The notes beneath the pieces were generated by a model, which saw only the letters and a list, made by a program, of their open reading frames with translations, did not search any database and was not told where the DNA came from. Source: Pseudomonas grimontii (GTDB lineage: Bacteria; Pseudomonadota; Gammaproteobacteria; Pseudomonadales; Pseudomonadaceae). Taken from it: a stretch of 64,000 nt of DNA. This document shows, piece by piece, positions 1-9,191 of the stretch. The translations under genes were made by a program, and so were the position numbers. The stretch spans positions 372,001 through 436,000 of the forward strand of contig NZ_VFES01000001.1 in NCBI RefSeq assembly GCF_007858185.1. The letters run 5' to 3'. Numbering within the stretch: position 1 is the stretch's first letter; each line of letters opens with the position of its first letter.

Positions 1-1128
1 GCGGATCGGTTTGGCATACGCCGCATCCTGCTGGGCTGTGTGCTGATCTACGCCAGCCTCACGGTGTTGATGGTGTTTGCCAACTCGCTGACAACGCTGA
101 TGGCGGCGCGCTTTATCTGTGGCATCGGCATGGGCGGCGCGATGCCCAGTGCCATGGCGTTGATGTCGGAGTATTCCCCACCCCGTTTGCGCACCTTGAT
201 GGTGACGTTGGCCGCGTGCGGCTTCTCGTTCGGCGGCGCAGCCGGTGGGTTTGTGGCCGCGGGATTTATCGACGGCTTCGGCTGGCAGGCGGTGTTTCTT
301 GCCGGCGGCGTGACGCCGTTGCTGCTGTTCCCTTTCCTGCTGTGGCTGCTGCCGGAGTCCCTGCCGCGCCTGCTACGCGATGCACCGCCGTATGCACGCT
401 TGCATAAGGTCACCGCGCGTATGTTGCCTGAGTGGCGTGCGCCTCTGGCGAGCGCGGAAGCAAACCGCCGCGAGCAGGGCAGCCCATTGACGGTGGTGGA
501 GCTGTTTCGCCATGGCTATGCGCGTCCTACGTTGCTGATCTGGGCGACCTTTTTTGTCAGCCTGATCCTCCTGTATTTCATGATCAGCTGGTTGCCGTCG
601 CTGCTGCTGGAAAGTGGCATGGCGTTGAATGAAGCCAACCTGGTGACCTCGATGTTCCTGTTTGCCGGCACCTTGGGCGCCATCGGCATGGCCTGGTTTG
701 CCGACCGGTTGAAGCGCAAGGTGCGGCTGTTGTCTGCGGTGCTGGCTGCTGCTGCGGTGAGCACGATTTTGCTGGGGTTGAACCACGACACTCCCCGCTA
801 CCTGGTGGCCTGCGTGTTCGCCGCCGGTTTCTGCATCATCGGCGGGCAATTGACCCTTAACGCTTTCGCCAGCAACTTTTATCCGGCACATGTACGCGCC
901 ACAGGTACGGGGTGGGCATTGGGTGTGGGGCGCTTCGGCTCAATCCTGGGGCCGCTGTTTGGCAGCATGCTGCTGGCGATGCATATTCCGGTGCAGCAGA
1001 TTTTCTTCTTCTGCGCGATTCCGGCGGTGATCGCGGCGGTGTTGATCATTCAAGTGCGCTCGCCCGCGACTGACACGCCGAAGAGCCCGTTGCAGGGCGA
1101 TATCCTCAAGACACCGGCCAGTCAGTGA
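1..1128 (+). CDS. MFS transporter, aromatic acid:H+ symporter type (5' end outside window)
   Basis: The reading frame is open from base 1, so the gene starts upstream; 375 residues are visible. The first codons give DRFGIRR, the MFS loop 2-3 signature (D-R-x-G-R-R), so about 70-90 N-terminal residues are missing. The rest is strongly hydrophobic, with about ten predicted membrane segments and a second DRLKRK loop around residue 230, as in AAHS-type carriers of the PcaK/BenK class. It probably imports an aromatic or related organic acid by proton symport at the inner membrane. No catabolic gene is visible next to it, so the substrate is unknown. The next gene is convergent. Confidence 0.85.
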   Translation, partial: ADRFGIRRILLGCVLIYASLTVLMVFANSLTTLMAARFICGIGMGGAMPSAMALMSEYSPPRLRTLMVTLAACGFSFGGAAGGFVAAGFIDGFGWQAVFLAGGVTPLLLFPFLLWLLPESLPRLLRDAPPYARLHKVTARMLPEWRAPLASAEANRREQGSPLTVVELFRHGYARPTLLIWATFFVSLILLYFMISWLPSLLLESGMALNEANLVTSMFLFAGTLGAIGMAWFADRLKRKVRLLSAVLAAAAVSTILLGLNHDTPRYLVACVFAAGFCIIGGQLTLNAFASNFYPAHVRATGTGWALGVGRFGSILGPLFGSMLLAMHIPVQQIFFFCAIPAVIAAVLIIQVRSPATDTPKSPLQGDILKTPASQ

Positions 1129-1148
1129 CGATGCTGCATCTACATCGA

Positions 1149-1181
1149 GCGGGCTTTTGTGGCAAGCCCGCTCGCCACAGG
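1149..1181. repeat. Single REP-like palindrome
   Basis: A GCGGGCTT...AAGCCCGC hairpin is followed by GCTCGCCACAGG. This is the same motif as in the larger inverted repeat near 40.6 kb. It sits between two convergent genes and may also act as a bidirectional terminator. Confidence 0.6.
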
Positions 1182-1207
1182 AAAATGTGTTCCTGAAAAT
1201 AATGTGT

Positions 1208-2011
1208 TCAATGCACCACGGAGTTGGGCGGCAGGTGCCCCAGCCGCTCAGTCAGGCGCAAGCGTTGGATTGGGTCTTCGCTGAGCATCAACGCGTGTTC
1301 CAGGTCGAAGCGCTCGGCGTTGGGGCAGTCCAGGCGTTGGTACAGGCTGGCCCGTGCGAGGTAATCGGCGGCGCTGGCATTGCCCAGTTCCAGCACGCGC
1401 TCGGCGTCGATCAGCGCGGCCAAGGGGTTGTCATTGGCCAAGTGCAACTGGCGCAGGTTGCGTGACAGCCGTTGCAGGATCGAACGGGGTTCGGCGGTGT
1501 GCAGGTGGTCGGCCTGCAAGTTGAGGTTGGGCCCGTATTGGCGCTGCAGCAGTTCGCGGCAGTCGTTGGGGTACAGGCGGCGCCCGCCGCAAGGGTCCAG
1601 CAGATGATCGGCGCCGGGCACCCGCAGCAGGAAGTGGCCGGGGAAGTTGACGCCGACCATAGGGATTCCCAAGCGTCGAGCCAGCTCCATGGCAATCAGC
1701 CCCATGGCCAGGGGCTGCCCGCGTTTGCGTTGCAACACCTTGTCCAACAGGGCGGCGGCGGGACGCAGCGGGGTGAAGTCATCCTGGGCGAACCCGAGGT
1801 CATTCATGCACCGCAGCAAAGGCTGGCCCAGTTCGTCCGCCGGCAGCAGGGGCATGCCCAGGCTGACCTGTTGCTCGAGCAGTTTCAGGTCCTGCAGGAT
1901 CAACACCGGTTGCACCGCCGGGTCGTGCTCGGCAGCAATCCACAGCGCGGCTTCAAACAGCGCAGGGGGCGAACGTTCCAGGCAGGCGAAAAAAGCGTGA
2001 CGGGGATTCAT
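1208..2011 (-). CDS. SirB1-family transglutaminase-like/TPR protein
   Basis: 267 residues. It matches the SirB1/YchA family: an N-terminal transglutaminase-like fold (residues about 30-160, with the typical run ARRLGIPMVGVNFPGHFLLR) and a C-terminal TPR-like helical part (about 180-260). The family's biochemical role is unsettled, and the canonical transglutaminase cysteine is not obvious here. In enterobacteria it lies near prfA/prmC, but here it stands alone. It is divergent from the dehydrogenase gene at 2197, with about 185 bp between them for both promoters. The start is an ATG with a weak upstream purine run. Confidence 0.85.
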   Translation of the reverse strand: MNPRHAFFACLERSPPALFEAALWIAAEHDPAVQPVLILQDLKLLEQQVSLGMPLLPADELGQPLLRCMNDLGFAQDDFTPLRPAAALLDKVLQRKRGQPLAMGLIAMELARRLGIPMVGVNFPGHFLLRVPGADHLLDPCGGRRLYPNDCRELLQRQYGPNLNLQADHLHTAEPRSILQRLSRNLRQLHLANDNPLAALIDAERVLELGNASAADYLARASLYQRLDCPNAERFDLEHALMLSEDPIQRLRLTERLGHLPPNSVVH

Positions 2012-2196
2012 TGCATTCTCCGGCGGATGCCCCCGTTTTAGCCTTGCTGGGAATTTTCGTCCAGTGGCTTAAGAAATATCCTGCGCGCTTATGTCGCAAG
2101 ACCTACAAAACCGGACGGCTTATTCCAGCGCACTTCGGCAGTTTTCCACCGCAAGCCTATACTTGGCGACACAAGAAGTGATTCGGGAGCTCGACG

Positions 2197-3216
2197 ATGT
2201 TTGCTCTCATGCACAGCACCCGCCTTGAATCGCTGCACCTGAGCATCGACCCGGTGACGGGGTTGAAGGCGGTCATAGCCATCCACAACAGCCGCTTGGG
2301 CCCTGCCTTGGGCGGCTGTCGCTACCTTGCTTACCCCGACGACGAAAGCGCCGTGGCAGATGCCGCGCGCCTGGCCCAAGGCATGAGCTACAAAGCCGCC
2401 CTGGCCGGGTTGCCGGTGGGTGGCGGCACGGCGGTGATCCTGCGCCCCGCTCATGTGGAAAACCGTGCGGCGCTGTTTGAAGCTTTTGGTCGCTGCATCG
2501 AGCAACTCGACGGTCGCTACATCACCGCCACCGACAGCGGCACCTCGGTCGCCGACATGGACTGCATCGCCCAACACACCCGCTTCGTTACCAGCACCAC
2601 CGCTGCCGGTGACCCTTCGCCCCATGCGGCCATGGGCGTGTTCGCCGGGATCCGCACCACCGCCATGGCCCGTCTGGGTAGCGACAATCTCGAAGGCTTG
2701 CGCGTGGCAATCCAGGGCCTGGGCAACGTGGGGTTCGCCCTGGCCGAACAACTGCATGCCGCTGGCGCCGAACTGCTGGTCAGCGATATCGACCACGGCA
2801 AGGTGCAACTGGCCATGGAACAGCTGGGCGCACACCCCATCGCCAACGACGCCCTGCTCAGCACCCCGTGTGACATCCTCGCGCCCTGCGGGCTGGGCGC
2901 CGTGTTCAACCGCACCAGTGTCGGCCAACTGCGCTGCGCCGCTGTGGCAGGCTCCGCCAGCGCGCAACTGACCAACCTGCAAGTGGCCGACCAACTCGAA
3001 GGCCGCGGCATCCTCTACGCCCCGGACTATGTGATCAACTCCGGCGGCCTGATCTACGTCGCGCTCAAACACAGCGGCGCCGAACTACCGACCATCACCG
3101 CGCACCTGTCCAACATCGGCACGCGCCTCACCGAAATCTTCGCCCACGCCCAGGCCGAAAAACGCTCGCCCGCACGGGTCGCGGACGAACTGGCCGAGCG
3201 CTTGCTCTACAAATAG
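2197..3216 (+). CDS. Leu/Phe/Val dehydrogenase family protein (catalytic Lys replaced by Thr)
   Basis: 339 residues, normal length for leucine/valine dehydrogenases, which reversibly deaminate branched-chain amino acids to 2-oxo acids with NAD+. The N-terminal substrate domain holds MSYKAALAGLPVGGGTAVI (about residues 65-85). The Rossmann domain has IQGLGNVGFALAE (about 172-185) and a C-terminal NSGG motif. In characterised enzymes the glycine-rich motif reads GGGK, with the catalytic lysine; here the codon is ACG (Thr). The upstream SYK lysine is kept. Either this group uses a different chemistry or the protein is not an active dehydrogenase. A strong hairpin terminator follows at 3231. Confidence 0.82.
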   Translation: MFALMHSTRLESLHLSIDPVTGLKAVIAIHNSRLGPALGGCRYLAYPDDESAVADAARLAQGMSYKAALAGLPVGGGTAVILRPAHVENRAALFEAFGRCIEQLDGRYITATDSGTSVADMDCIAQHTRFVTSTTAAGDPSPHAAMGVFAGIRTTAMARLGSDNLEGLRVAIQGLGNVGFALAEQLHAAGAELLVSDIDHGKVQLAMEQLGAHPIANDALLSTPCDILAPCGLGAVFNRTSVGQLRCAAVAGSASAQLTNLQVADQLEGRGILYAPDYVINSGGLIYVALKHSGAELPTITAHLSNIGTRLTEIFAHAQAEKRSPARVADELAERLLYK

Positions 3217-3226
3217 GCCAGGCATT

Positions 3227-3257
3227 AAAAAGGCCCTGAATCGATGATTCAGGGCCT
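3227..3257. terminator. Bidirectional terminator between dehydrogenase and yebG remnant
   Basis: A perfect 12-bp stem (AGGCCCTGAATC with its complement) closes a 3-nt GAT loop. The run of A before it gives a U-tract on the minus strand, so it fits the 3' end of native yebG best and also ends the plus-strand dehydrogenase transcript. Confidence 0.85.
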
Positions 3258-3271
3258 GTTCAATTCGGGCT

Positions 3272-3481
3272 TTATTCCGCCGGCGCGTTCAACAACTCGG
3301 ACAGCGCGTCCGGTTGGCTCTTGAAGGCCTTGGCAAATACATCGCGATTCTTCGCCATGTAGATCCCGGCTTCTTCCACCTGCTGTTCGCTCAGGGACGG
3401 CACGGCTTTTTGTAACACTTCTGCGAGCAACTCAGCGAGTTCAAGCATCTTGTCATGACGGTCAGCTTCGGCTTTATCCAT
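3272..3481 (-). pseudogene. yebG: yebG, 3' fragment cut off by the island
   Basis: 69 codons starting MDKAEADRHDKMLELAELL. This is the body of YebG, a small LexA-controlled DNA-damage protein, but the family's N-terminus (MAVEVVYRSS...) is missing. Upstream of the ATG the frame meets a TAA three codons away, in AT-rich sequence unlike yebG. The missing first 17 codons lie 32.4 kb away at 35838-35888, in the same orientation and register. The ATG here is therefore an internal codon of the native gene and probably has no promoter of its own. Joined, the two pieces give an 86-residue protein, close to the 88-residue island copy at 35305. Confidence 0.88.
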
Positions 3482-3903
3482 GATTTAGTGGATCGAAAGG
3501 TGCCTACTTAATTTTAGGAATATATTAAATTGCGGAGTGGCGAACCTGCTGATAGCGCGCTATCGTCAATTAGGGGCGTCATCGCAACGCCTCGGGACCA
3601 TAGATAGCGACCGCCTGTCGGAGTCCGCTGACGCGCATCTGTACCCACGAACGTTTACTAAGACGTCGGGGTTGTGCGCATGTGTATTAAAAGATCACAC
3701 CTTCAATATCAATTTCGAGCCGAATCTCTAATTGGTCTACCGGGCGTTGCCTGGTGGGATGTTAAGCCCATGGGCAAGAAATTCTATGTGTCTGTGATCT
3801 TCCGCTCGTTATTGTTCGCTATAGGTAAGAAAAATCTATATCGATGTGCATTGTTTGGCTGCATATGGACGGACGCCTGCGAATCTAAATGGGGGCGTGA
3901 ACT
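3482..3903. promoter_or_regulatory. Left island end and ginA leader region
   Basis: 422 bp between the junction and ginA with no convincing gene. Two short overlapping frames here lack ribosome sites and family resemblance. TGCCTA occurs 19 bp inside the junction (3501-3506). The same hexamer, in inverted orientation, starts 22 bp inside the right junction, which suggests recombinase binding sites. The promoter of the gin operon must lie here. Confidence 0.5.
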
Positions 3904-5151
3904 GTGAAAGTTAATATTCGCATATCGAAGGGTCGAAAAAATCTACGGTATAAACTAGTCAAGTTTCAAGCTGAAGGGGTCGGTAGATGCTTATTTGTCA
4001 ATTCTAGAACACTGGTTCCGTCTTTGGCTGCATCGCTTTTCGAGGCAGCGTACGCCCGAGGGGAAAGAAAAAACAAAGGTAGCATATTTACCCTGTTTCA
4101 TCACGTAGCATTTTTATTTACTTGGGCTAGCGAAGGAAAAGTCGATTTAGAATTCTATCTATTGAGTGGGTTTGGGCTTCGCTATAAACAAATAAAAAGT
4201 TTCTCGGATTGGCTCAGTGAGGTGGTTGACAAAGACTCAAACACTATCAGCGCCTACAATAGGCAGGTAATGCAAAGCTGTAAAACTTTTGTTGTGTGGT
4301 TTGTTTTAAACTATGTAAGCTCGAGTGAGCTGATTAAGGCGGATGTGGAGTTAATTGCCCTCGTTAATACGCAGCGTTTTTTTTGGAGTAAGGCGACCGT
4401 TGGAGGGGAGGGAGGAAAACTCGCTTTGGACTTGAGCGATAGTGAGCTTAATTCAATCGAAAATCTCTTGCTACATGAATTTGAAGAGGCAAAATTTGAC
4501 AAGGGTATTTGTCATAGAAATTATTTATTATGGCGACTCGTAAAAGCGTTTGGATTAAGAATTGGTGAGGCACTATCGCTTAGGTTGGAAGATTTGAATT
4601 TGTCGGGTAGTGATCCGTATGTTGAAATAGTTCATCTGGATAGAAGAAATAGCAATCTAGACTCCAGAGTTCCTTATAATCCAAAAGTTAAAACGCTAGG
4701 TCGATATTTGTATATACAGCCTGAGGATGATGATCTAGTTGGATTGCTTGAGCTGTATGTAAATAAATATAGGGTTATGAAGAAATTTATCAGGGGCAAG
4801 ATGAGAGTGACTAATTTTTTAGATCATGATTATCTGTTTGTTACGCATGGAAGTTTTGGCGCAGGAAAACCTTTGTCTTGTTCTTCCGCGAGCCGCATCG
4901 CAAATGTCATTCAGCGGAAATCTGGAGTAACGTTTAGATGGCATTTGCTTCGCCATTCAAAGTTTAACCGATTATATATTGCAGCTCAGGAATCTCCTGA
5001 CCGAAACGCTGCAATCGATAGCATCGTATATATGGGGGGGTGGCGAAGTGAAACGTCTTTGCTTCTTTATGCAAACCGGGCAGTGAGAGATTCTACACGT
5101 AGAAAAGTTACTGAAAATAATAAGAGGAGGGTTCAGAATGGAAGTCAATGA
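3904..5151 (+). CDS. ginA: GinA-like tyrosine recombinase
   Basis: 415 residues, first gene of the recombination operon. The C-terminal catalytic domain shows the tyrosine-recombinase residues: Arg in GLRIGEALSLR (about 219), H-L-L-R-H in WHLLRHSK (about 347-351), and the late GGWRSETSLLLY, whose Tyr (about 388) should be the nucleophile. The N-terminal half would be the core-binding domain. It starts at GTG, since no good ATG is available. It overlaps ginB by 14 bp, implying translational coupling. It is AT-rich compared with the flanks. It probably acts together with the next three products in excision and integration; the order and sizes fit ginA, and a plain phage integrase is less likely. 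Confidence 0.85.
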   Translation: MKVNIRISKGRKNLRYKLVKFQAEGVGRCLFVNSRTLVPSLAASLFEAAYARGERKNKGSIFTLFHHVAFLFTWASEGKVDLEFYLLSGFGLRYKQIKSFSDWLSEVVDKDSNTISAYNRQVMQSCKTFVVWFVLNYVSSSELIKADVELIALVNTQRFFWSKATVGGEGGKLALDLSDSELNSIENLLLHEFEEAKFDKGICHRNYLLWRLVKAFGLRIGEALSLRLEDLNLSGSDPYVEIVHLDRRNSNLDSRVPYNPKVKTLGRYLYIQPEDDDLVGLLELYVNKYRVMKKFIRGKMRVTNFLDHDYLFVTHGSFGAGKPLSCSSASRIANVIQRKSGVTFRWHLLRHSKFNRLYIAAQESPDRNAAIDSIVYMGGWRSETSLLLYANRAVRDSTRRKVTENNKRRVQNGSQ

Positions 5152-6601
5152 ACAGGGGAAGTATGTAAATAGCGACGGGAATATCTTCATAAAGTGTTAC
5201 GCTGATCCTTCTTCCTGTTTGTTGATTGATGTGACTGGGCCGAGGATAGAAAGTATCTGGAGGGGCAGAAGATATTGGATTGACTTTTCCATGTACCTGT
5301 TTTGCTCTCAGGTAGTTGATGCAGCATACGAATATGTGTGTGATAAACTTCAAGACCATACGCCGGCAATTGTAAATGAAGTGAAGTCAGCATTAAAGAT
5401 GATGGCTGTAGTATGGAAGGATGAGTGGAAAAATTTTTCGTCGTTGTCATGGCATGAACTTTTTGAGATGTTCGCTACCGCGTCGAAGTCTATAAGGCTT
5501 TGTTTTAGAAAATTTTATACATATTGTGCTGATAATGGTTTGGCCCAGGCGGACGAAATTTACGCTGCTGAACTTAATCAAATTGCAGTGGGCTCGCCAT
5601 CGACAAGAGTTATATCGGATTGGGATAAAAAACGTGGGGCTTTGACTAACGCAGAGCTGGAGTTGGTGCGCCGAGCGATGCTTGAGAGTGGGAACGAGTC
5701 ATGGGATGAAAATGTTGCAAGACTTTTTGTTTGGATTTCCTTTGAAACGCTCAAGCGACCAATGCAGATTTCAAGTATGGATATTGAGGCTCTCTGGTCG
5801 CCGCCAGGTATTTTAGGTGAAAAAGAATTCTTCTTGAGAATTCCGAAAATTAAGTATAACGCGGGACAGCCCAGTGATTTGTGGCCTATTACAGCTGAAC
5901 TAGCTAATGAAATTTTAGAGTATGGAAAGCGTGAAGGCGTAAGTGAGTGTCAAAAGGCTAAGGGGCGGCTAATTGTAACATCTAAACCTGGCACAAAATC
6001 GAATTTCGACGCTATGATAAAAAACTGGTCCAGAAAAAAGAAAATCATTAGCCCTAGAACCAACGAAATCTTGATTTTGACGCCGTATCGTATCCGTCAT
6101 AGCGGCGCAACACAAATGGCCATGCAGGGATGTACTAGCGAAGAGATAAGGTATGTGTTGGAGCATAAGAGCCTTTTCGCAGTAAACGCATATATTGACT
6201 GCCTAGTATCTGATTTTTGTCCACTCTTGGATCGTGTCGGAAGAAAGTTAGGCGGTATCTTTTCCGAGCTCACAGCTGCATTTTTTGCAGGGAAGATAGC
6301 GCCGATTTCGCCAGGTAATCCAATACTGATCCCAGTTATAGCTGCCCCCGCAGTAGTGGGGTCCTGTGGAAGTCAAGTTGCTTGTACTAAACACCCATTT
6401 TTTAGCTGTTATAACGGATGTCCATTTTTTATCGCTTGGAAAGATGCCGATCACTACCGGTCTTTGAATTACATAGAAGCTATGTTGAATAAGTGGAATG
6501 CGGCAATCAACGGATCCGAACGTAGTAAAGTGCTTAAAGAGTTGGAGCGTGTTTATCAATCCATCACAGATGTGATTGTTAAAATCGAAGCAGGTGACTA
6601 A
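5138..6601 (+). CDS. ginB: GinB-like tyrosine recombinase with Cys-rich tail
   Basis: 487 residues. A strong ribosome site (AGAGGAGGG) inside the ginA end fixes the ATG start. Catalytic-domain residues visible: Arg in LKRPMQIS (about 206), R-I-R-H-S-G (about 318-323), then LEHKS and a Tyr in NAYIDCL (about 352). The last 110 residues contain a cluster of cysteines and histidines (CGSQVACTKH, CYNGCPF), suggesting a metal-binding module as in the TnpB-type recombinases of Tn554. It overlaps ginC by up to 26 bp, depending on the start used there. Confidence 0.83.
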   Translation: MEVNEQGKYVNSDGNIFIKCYADPSSCLLIDVTGPRIESIWRGRRYWIDFSMYLFCSQVVDAAYEYVCDKLQDHTPAIVNEVKSALKMMAVVWKDEWKNFSSLSWHELFEMFATASKSIRLCFRKFYTYCADNGLAQADEIYAAELNQIAVGSPSTRVISDWDKKRGALTNAELELVRRAMLESGNESWDENVARLFVWISFETLKRPMQISSMDIEALWSPPGILGEKEFFLRIPKIKYNAGQPSDLWPITAELANEILEYGKREGVSECQKAKGRLIVTSKPGTKSNFDAMIKNWSRKKKIISPRTNEILILTPYRIRHSGATQMAMQGCTSEEIRYVLEHKSLFAVNAYIDCLVSDFCPLLDRVGRKLGGIFSELTAAFFAGKIAPISPGNPILIPVIAAPAVVGSCGSQVACTKHPFFSCYNGCPFFIAWKDADHYRSLNYIEAMLNKWNAAINGSERSKVLKELERVYQSITDVIVKIEAGD

Positions 6602-8732
6602 ATTGGAATTATTAAAGAAATTAAAAGCAATCGGTATGCCAAGTCAACTAATCGATAAGTGCACGCGGTGGATGCAGATTTTGGAAGATGATATCGATTT
6701 TTTTTCTGACAAATGGAATGTTTTGCGTTGGAAAAGACGTCCCGGCAATGCGCGATATTCAAATGTTCTTTTTTCGTCCATTAGTAATCTTGGTCTCAGA
6801 GCTGTAGCTAAAGCATACATATTAAATAAGCGCTGGAAATCTAATATCTGTGATGCTACCGCCGTTGGAGATATGAGGGCTATCAAAAAACTGGACGAAA
6901 TTTTAGGGTCAAAAAGTATTATGCAGGTGAATAATGGTGATTTTGAAATTGCTGTGGGGAATAACGTCAATCTTCAAAAAAAGCTATTTAATTTTGGTTC
7001 TTGGCTGAGAATAAATCTAGGTCTTAGAATAAGTTATAAGGCGCTCGCAACCAGCACTATAGAGCATGGTCGGGATGGAACTGAGGAAGGGAGACGTAAT
7101 AAACTCATACCTATTGAGGTGATGAGGGATTTTTTCGGGCTAGCGTCGAACGAAAGTCTTGCTCCGAAAGATCGCTTTTTTATAAATGCAATTGTACTGA
7201 ATTCTGCAATGGGGGGGCGTGTTGGCGAGCTGGCAAGTTTGCCAGTTGATTGTTTAGTATTTCATGAGGGCGCGTGGGTGCTCAGACTGTTTCCCGAAAA
7301 GGTCGAAGGTCAGACGTTGAGATTGTTTCCACAGGATTTGCTGCCGGCAGTTAAAAGTGCAGTCGAGTTTTTGAAGAACCTAACAGTGGGGGGCAGACGT
7401 ATAGCGCGCAAAAGAAAAGAATCATCGGCTGTCGATTGGTATAAGGTTTGGAAATCGCCGGAAGCTACAGAGTACTATGCGAGGAGATTTTGTCACGAGT
7501 GGACCACCAGCTTTAGTATCTTTACGCCTGATGCAGTTTGGGTTGGTAAACGTAATCAATTTATAGATTTTGTTGGAGTCCAGCGGCGCCTGGGTATCAA
7601 TGGAGGAGCTAAGTATATAGGTGTTAGTGCAAGGCATTTTAAAAGGCAGGTTAACAGGCAAATGGCACTTAAAGAAGGTGTCTATTATTCTTTAGATTCG
7701 AATTGGCGCTCGTTTCCTGTGACGCTTGATACTCCTAATTGGAGGGAAGTATTGTTGGTGCATCCTCATTCGGTATCATTCAATCGCTTCGAGCAGTTTT
7801 ATCAGATGCGCTTTAGGCATCACAAAACAGCGACTAGTATTGTGAGGAAGATTTTTGATGTGTGTCTTTCGGATCAGTTGTTGAAAAAATCGTTCCCATT
7901 TACATATGACGCCAATTTTGAGGGAGAATTTCATAAACAAATTGAGCCAGTTATTCGAGATGGTACTGGTGCAGTGCTTGAGGTTGAGGATGCGCTGATG
8001 GTTCTACCCCGTTTCTTTTTTCATACTTCGTTCAATACGGATTTGGCTAATTATACGATGGTATCTCGAGCACAATTTTGTTATTGGCTGGCCGATGCCG
8101 CGAAAGGCCTAGATTCAGTTTTTTCTAAATACAATGTTATTGATCCTAGAACTGGTAATGTTGCCACTTTCACATGGCATGATATACGACACTGGTTGAA
8201 TACTGTTTACAAGCAAGGGGGGCTGACTGATTTGCAAGTTAACGCGCTCTTGTCTAGAAAAAGCTTAGCGCAGGCGCGAGTATATGATCAGACGTTAGCG
8301 ATCGATAGAAGCAAAGTTGTTCAGGATTTGCTGACAAGCATCCGGCAAGATAAAGCCATTGGGCAAATACAAGAGACTTATAACATTTTGGGCATGACCG
8401 ATCGCCAAACTGCCGAACAATACCTCAAAGCCGCAGTACGGATTGTCAATCCAATGCCACATGGGGGATGTACATTAGATTTAGCTCTGAAAACGTGCAG
8501 GCATAGTCTCTCTTGCTTGTCAGTCAATGAGCGAGGAGACTGCTGTGAAAGTTTGGTGGTGGATGTAGAGAATGAAGGTCAATTTATTGAGCTGAAAAAA
8601 ATCAATGATGATGCTAATACTATTAGGGAATATATTCAAGCGAACGGTGGGGAAGGTGGTCATCAAGATGTCCATTTCAGCCGCGTGGCAAGAAGTACCG
8701 CTCGCCTGTTGGAGGTTCGCCAACTTAAGTAG
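6576..8732 (+). CDS. ginC: GinC-like large tyrosine recombinase
   Basis: Up to 718 residues, the largest of the three. The start is uncertain: TTG at 6576, GTG at 6594 or TTG at 6603, all overlapping or touching the ginB stop; no strong ribosome site decides. Catalytic residues: Arg in MGGRVGELASLP (about 215), H-D-I-R-H-W (about 534-538) and Tyr in ARVYDQ (about 569). A cysteine-rich stretch follows (PHGGCTLDLALKTC... GDCC, about 628-655), comparable to the tail of GinB. The long N-terminal half has no recognisable domain. It is the third member of the recombinase trio. Confidence 0.83.
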   Translation: MLKSKQVTKLELLKKLKAIGMPSQLIDKCTRWMQILEDDIDFFSDKWNVLRWKRRPGNARYSNVLFSSISNLGLRAVAKAYILNKRWKSNICDATAVGDMRAIKKLDEILGSKSIMQVNNGDFEIAVGNNVNLQKKLFNFGSWLRINLGLRISYKALATSTIEHGRDGTEEGRRNKLIPIEVMRDFFGLASNESLAPKDRFFINAIVLNSAMGGRVGELASLPVDCLVFHEGAWVLRLFPEKVEGQTLRLFPQDLLPAVKSAVEFLKNLTVGGRRIARKRKESSAVDWYKVWKSPEATEYYARRFCHEWTTSFSIFTPDAVWVGKRNQFIDFVGVQRRLGINGGAKYIGVSARHFKRQVNRQMALKEGVYYSLDSNWRSFPVTLDTPNWREVLLVHPHSVSFNRFEQFYQMRFRHHKTATSIVRKIFDVCLSDQLLKKSFPFTYDANFEGEFHKQIEPVIRDGTGAVLEVEDALMVLPRFFFHTSFNTDLANYTMVSRAQFCYWLADAAKGLDSVFSKYNVIDPRTGNVATFTWHDIRHWLNTVYKQGGLTDLQVNALLSRKSLAQARVYDQTLAIDRSKVVQDLLTSIRQDKAIGQIQETYNILGMTDRQTAEQYLKAAVRIVNPMPHGGCTLDLALKTCRHSLSCLSVNERGDCCESLVVDVENEGQFIELKKINDDANTIREYIQANGGEGGHQDVHFSRVARSTARLLEVRQLK

Positions 8733-8747
8733 CGCCGGAGACTCAAA

Positions 8748-9191
8748 ATGCAGCGTAGAGGAAAGCGGTTGAGTGAGTATCTTAATGAGTCGTTGAATGC
8801 ATTGAATACTGAATATCTAAGTCGTGGGGAACAATATGTATATAGCCAAAAGGAATTAGCCGTTTTTGCGAGCGTTTCTAGAGAAACTATCAGGAAGCAT
8901 CAGGGGGAGCTTGATGAAGCCATATCCACACTTTCTCTTAAAAAATATAGTCTGGATAAGGACTCGCACGCTGCCAATTTAAAAGTGAAAATTTCAAAGC
9001 TAGAGAATGACTTGACTCGTACAATCATGAGTTATGAGGCGTTGCGCGTGCAATATTTGCACGTGATCAGCGTTATCGTAAAAGAGTCGTTAGATATTTC
9101 TAAGTTTATTAGGCGTGATATGGCAGGTGTGGTCGAATGCCCTATTTGCAATCGAATGCCGGAGGTGCGTCTACTTGCTATGGACCCTTAG
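8748..9191 (+). CDS. ginD: GinD-like small HTH/coiled-coil protein
   Basis: 147 residues, 15 bp after ginC, with a GGAG ribosome site. Residues about 30-55 (YSQKELAVFASVSRETIRKH) look like a helix-turn-helix. Residues about 70-100 are heptad-like and may form a coiled coil. The C-terminus has CPICNRMPEV, a single C-x-x-C. In Tn554-like elements the equivalent small gene (TnpC) sets the orientation and efficiency of recombination; in GInts I recall the fourth gene being required for both integration and excision. It is assigned by position, size and HTH, not by a search. Confidence 0.78.
   Translation: MQRRGKRLSEYLNESLNALNTEYLSRGEQYVYSQKELAVFASVSRETIRKHQGELDEAISTLSLKKYSLDKDSHAANLKVKISKLENDLTRTIMSYEALRVQYLHVISVIVKESLDISKFIRRDMAGVVECPICNRMPEVRLLAMDP

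Noticed and set aside
3537..3907. Two short plus-strand frames before ginA
   Set aside because: No ribosome site, no family resemblance, and they overlap the region expected to hold recombination sites and the gin promoter.
3904..8732. RIT (recombinase in trio) element
   Set aside because: RIT trios, as I know them, have similarly sized recombinases, no ginD-like gene and no large cargo; the sizes, fourth gene and 32-kb span fit GInt better.
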